A stretch of 64,000 bases of DNA from Saxidomus purpurata (taxonomy: Eukaryota; Mollusca; Bivalvia; Venerida; Veneridae). This document shows, one piece after another, positions 62,440-64,000 of the stretch. Made by a program: the position numbers and the translations under genes. Under the pieces are notes generated by a model. It worked only from the letters and a program-made list of their open reading frames with translations. It had not been told where the DNA came from and did no database searches. The DNA is taken from positions 1,890,268 to 1,954,267 of the forward strand of contig JAFMSR010000018.1 in NCBI GenBank assembly GCA_022818135.1. The letters run 5' to 3'. Numbering within the stretch: position 1 is the first letter of the stretch; each line of letters opens with the position of its first letter.

Positions 62440-62615
62440 ATAGTTGCACAAAATAAAAAGAACATTTGTTTGTTTTGAGTGGATATGGAATATATCTCAA
62501 CTCAAAGTGATTCAATTTTCACATTTTAACTCGCGCTTCGCTCTCGTAAAAATATTACAATTGTATCACATCTCGGTGAGATATATTCCATATCCACTCA
62601 AAACAAACAAATATC
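62440..62615. mobile_element. Foldback element with ~35-bp arms
   Basis: TTTGTTTGTTTTGAGTGGAT and ATGGAATATATCTCA (62467-62500) are inverted at 62576-62612. The sequence before the left arm (TTTTAATAGTTGCA, AAATAAAAAGAA) recurs at 63918-63947, where a second copy starts and runs off the window end. Confidence 0.8.
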
Positions 62616-62981
62616 CTCTATATGTTCTACAGAAGCAATGTTGTTTATAAGTTTTGTGAATGTGATATATTGAGATTCTCTATTTTCTTTTGATAATTTG
62701 CTTTTTATTGAATGTTCAAAATCTGTAAAGTTTCGAATAACAGCTGTTTCCATTTTTATTTTCGGACCTGAAGGAATAACTATTGTCAATGACATTTCAT
62801 TGTTGAAGCCAATATAATTATAGATATTTAAATATTTAGAAATAAACCGCTGTGAGGACTGAATGCATTCAGTTGCAGACGGTATGTGTAGAAATAGGTA
62901 TGCAATAGAATTAAGATTAACTGCAAAAGAATTGAGGAGTGACTTGCACATAAAACAGTTACGTGCCTTTTCTGTAACCAT
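62598..62981 (-). CDS. Hypothetical 127-residue ORF
   Basis: A complete ATG-to-TGA frame begins MVTEKARNCFMCKSLLNSFA and ends next to the foldback arm. Codon use looks plausible for coding. No domain, signal peptide or membrane segment was recognised and no splice partners were found. It may be an exon of an unknown gene, a relic inside a mobile element, or a chance ORF. Confidence 0.25.
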   Translation of the reverse strand: MVTEKARNCFMCKSLLNSFAVNLNSIAYLFLHIPSATECIQSSQRFISKYLNIYNYIGFNNEMSLTIVIPSGPKIKMETAVIRNFTDFEHSIKSKLSKENRESQYITFTKLINNIASVEHIEDICLF

Positions 62982-63308
62982 CCTTCCTTGAAATAGTTAC
63001 TTGTGCTAAATGATGTTTACGTACACAAAAATTAAATCAGAACTGACTTATCCTAATTCATTCATCACCGTTACATGTACTTGTAAATTGCCTAACCACC
63101 TTGGTGTGAAAAATACCAATTTATTGTTTCCTTATTTATTTCTCATGTAAAGACGCGATAATTTGCAGTTTGATGTTTCCCATCCCTAAGATAAGAGATT
63201 TCCAAAACTTTCCCTTAAAAGGAGTACAAGAAGCGATTTCATATGTAAGCATAAGACATTGCGAAAATTTTCGGCTTTAATACAAACATCTAACATCTTA
63301 ACATCAAA

Positions 63309-63608
63309 ACTTAGTGATAGCGTTGAACATCCACAAGACATAGTGATAGCGTTGAACATCCACGTGACTTAGTGATAGCGTCGAACATCCACAAGACTTA
63401 TTGATAGCGTTGAACATCCACAATACTTAGTCACAGCGTTGTACATCCACAAGACCTAGTCATAGCGTTGAACATCCACACGACTAAGTCATAGCGTTGA
63501 ACATCCACAAGACTAAGTCATCCACAAGACTTTGTAAAGTGTTGAACATCCACACGACATTTTCATAGCGTTGAACATCCACAAGACTTAGTCATAGCGT
63601 TGAACACG
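63309..63608. repeat. 29-bp minisatellite, ~10 copies
   Basis: The unit is TAGTGATAGCGTTGAACATC with CACAAGACT. A CATAGCG variant replaces GATAGCG in the right half, and one unit is truncated near 63517. Confidence 0.92.
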
Positions 63609-63917
63609 GATAGTGCACATCGGCATGACAACATCATAAACACACGCGCACACATACACAAATACACATCTTGTAGATTCTGATATGTTAACCTGTCCAT
63701 TAGTTTATATACAGAACAGACCGTTTTTGGCCTGGGGACTGAAAGTCCCCTAGGCCTAAGTTAGCATACCACATTTCAAAACATTGCAGATAATTTAACT
63801 GTGCTATGTGCTGATAACAACTGTAAACATGCGCTATGGGAAAGTAGTGCAAGACAGACCAGATCAGTCTTCTGTTTGAATGACTTCTGTTGAACATGTT
63901 ACAAACTTTTGCTTAAA

Positions 63918-64000
63918 TTTTAATAGTAAGCATGAAATAAAAAGAAAATTTATTTGCTTTGAGTGGATATGGAATATATCTCAACTCAAAGTGATACAAT
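63918..64000 (+). mobile_element. Second foldback element, cut by the window end
   Basis: The sequence TTTTAATAGTAAGCATG, then GAGTGGATATGGAATATATC and AACTCAAAGTGATACAAT, matches 62438-62515. The right arm would lie beyond the window. Confidence 0.75.

Overview
The window is eukaryotic and most probably from a bivalve mollusc. It is AT-rich and gene-sparse, with spliced genes carrying GT-AG introns, many minisatellites, tRNA-derived SINE-like pieces, non-LTR retrotransposon copies and several families of short inverted-repeat (MITE-like) elements. The bivalve assignment is an inference from the gene families and repeat style; no species-level marker was tested.

Layout. Positions 1-1500 hold the 3' end of the mitochondrial DNA polymerase gamma gene (POLG, + strand, three terminal exons). 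Its first visible exon is preceded by a triplicated 3' splice site. From 1.5 to 9 kb there is non-coding DNA with short tandem repeats, a degenerate ~150 bp tandem repeat (6.3-7.3 kb) and a 22-bp minisatellite. A 714-codon Mab-21/cGAS-like receptor gene lies on the - strand at 9.0-11.2 kb. A perfect 58-bp inverted repeat sits about 200 bp upstream of its start. From 12.78 to 17.34 kb is a non-LTR retrotransposon (- strand) with 13-bp target-site duplications. It carries an ORF1-like part, an APE endonuclease and a reverse transcriptase, but is broken by a frameshift and an internal tandem duplication.

From 19.1 to 27 kb two related + strand genes encode small single-pass membrane proteins. 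Each has a Cys-rich ectodomain (x-CC-x-CC pattern), one transmembrane segment and a proline-rich tail with PPxY motifs, similar to Shisa/CYYR1/WBP1-type proteins. Their membrane-segment exons are both 152 nt with identical phases. In the second gene, the intron before the membrane exon is filled with about six decayed tandem copies of that exon. The last exon of the second gene plus its 3' flank recurs as two broken copies at 31.2 and 35.5 kb.

From 27 to 64 kb I see no intact recognisable gene. The DNA is a mosaic of segmental copies, LINE 3' ends, a TTAA-flanked MITE family (17.98, 37.73, 42.52 and 51.83 kb), other inverted-repeat elements, a nested satellite field (43.6-49.4 kb), decayed GIY-YIG endonuclease fragments (47.4-47.7 kb), and minisatellites at 56.4 and 63.3 kb.

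The genes do not form an obvious pathway. The items most worth attention are the POLG in-frame tandem acceptors, the innate-immunity-type nucleotidyltransferase with its upstream hairpin, and the duplicated PPxY membrane-protein pair with its exon-derived intronic array.
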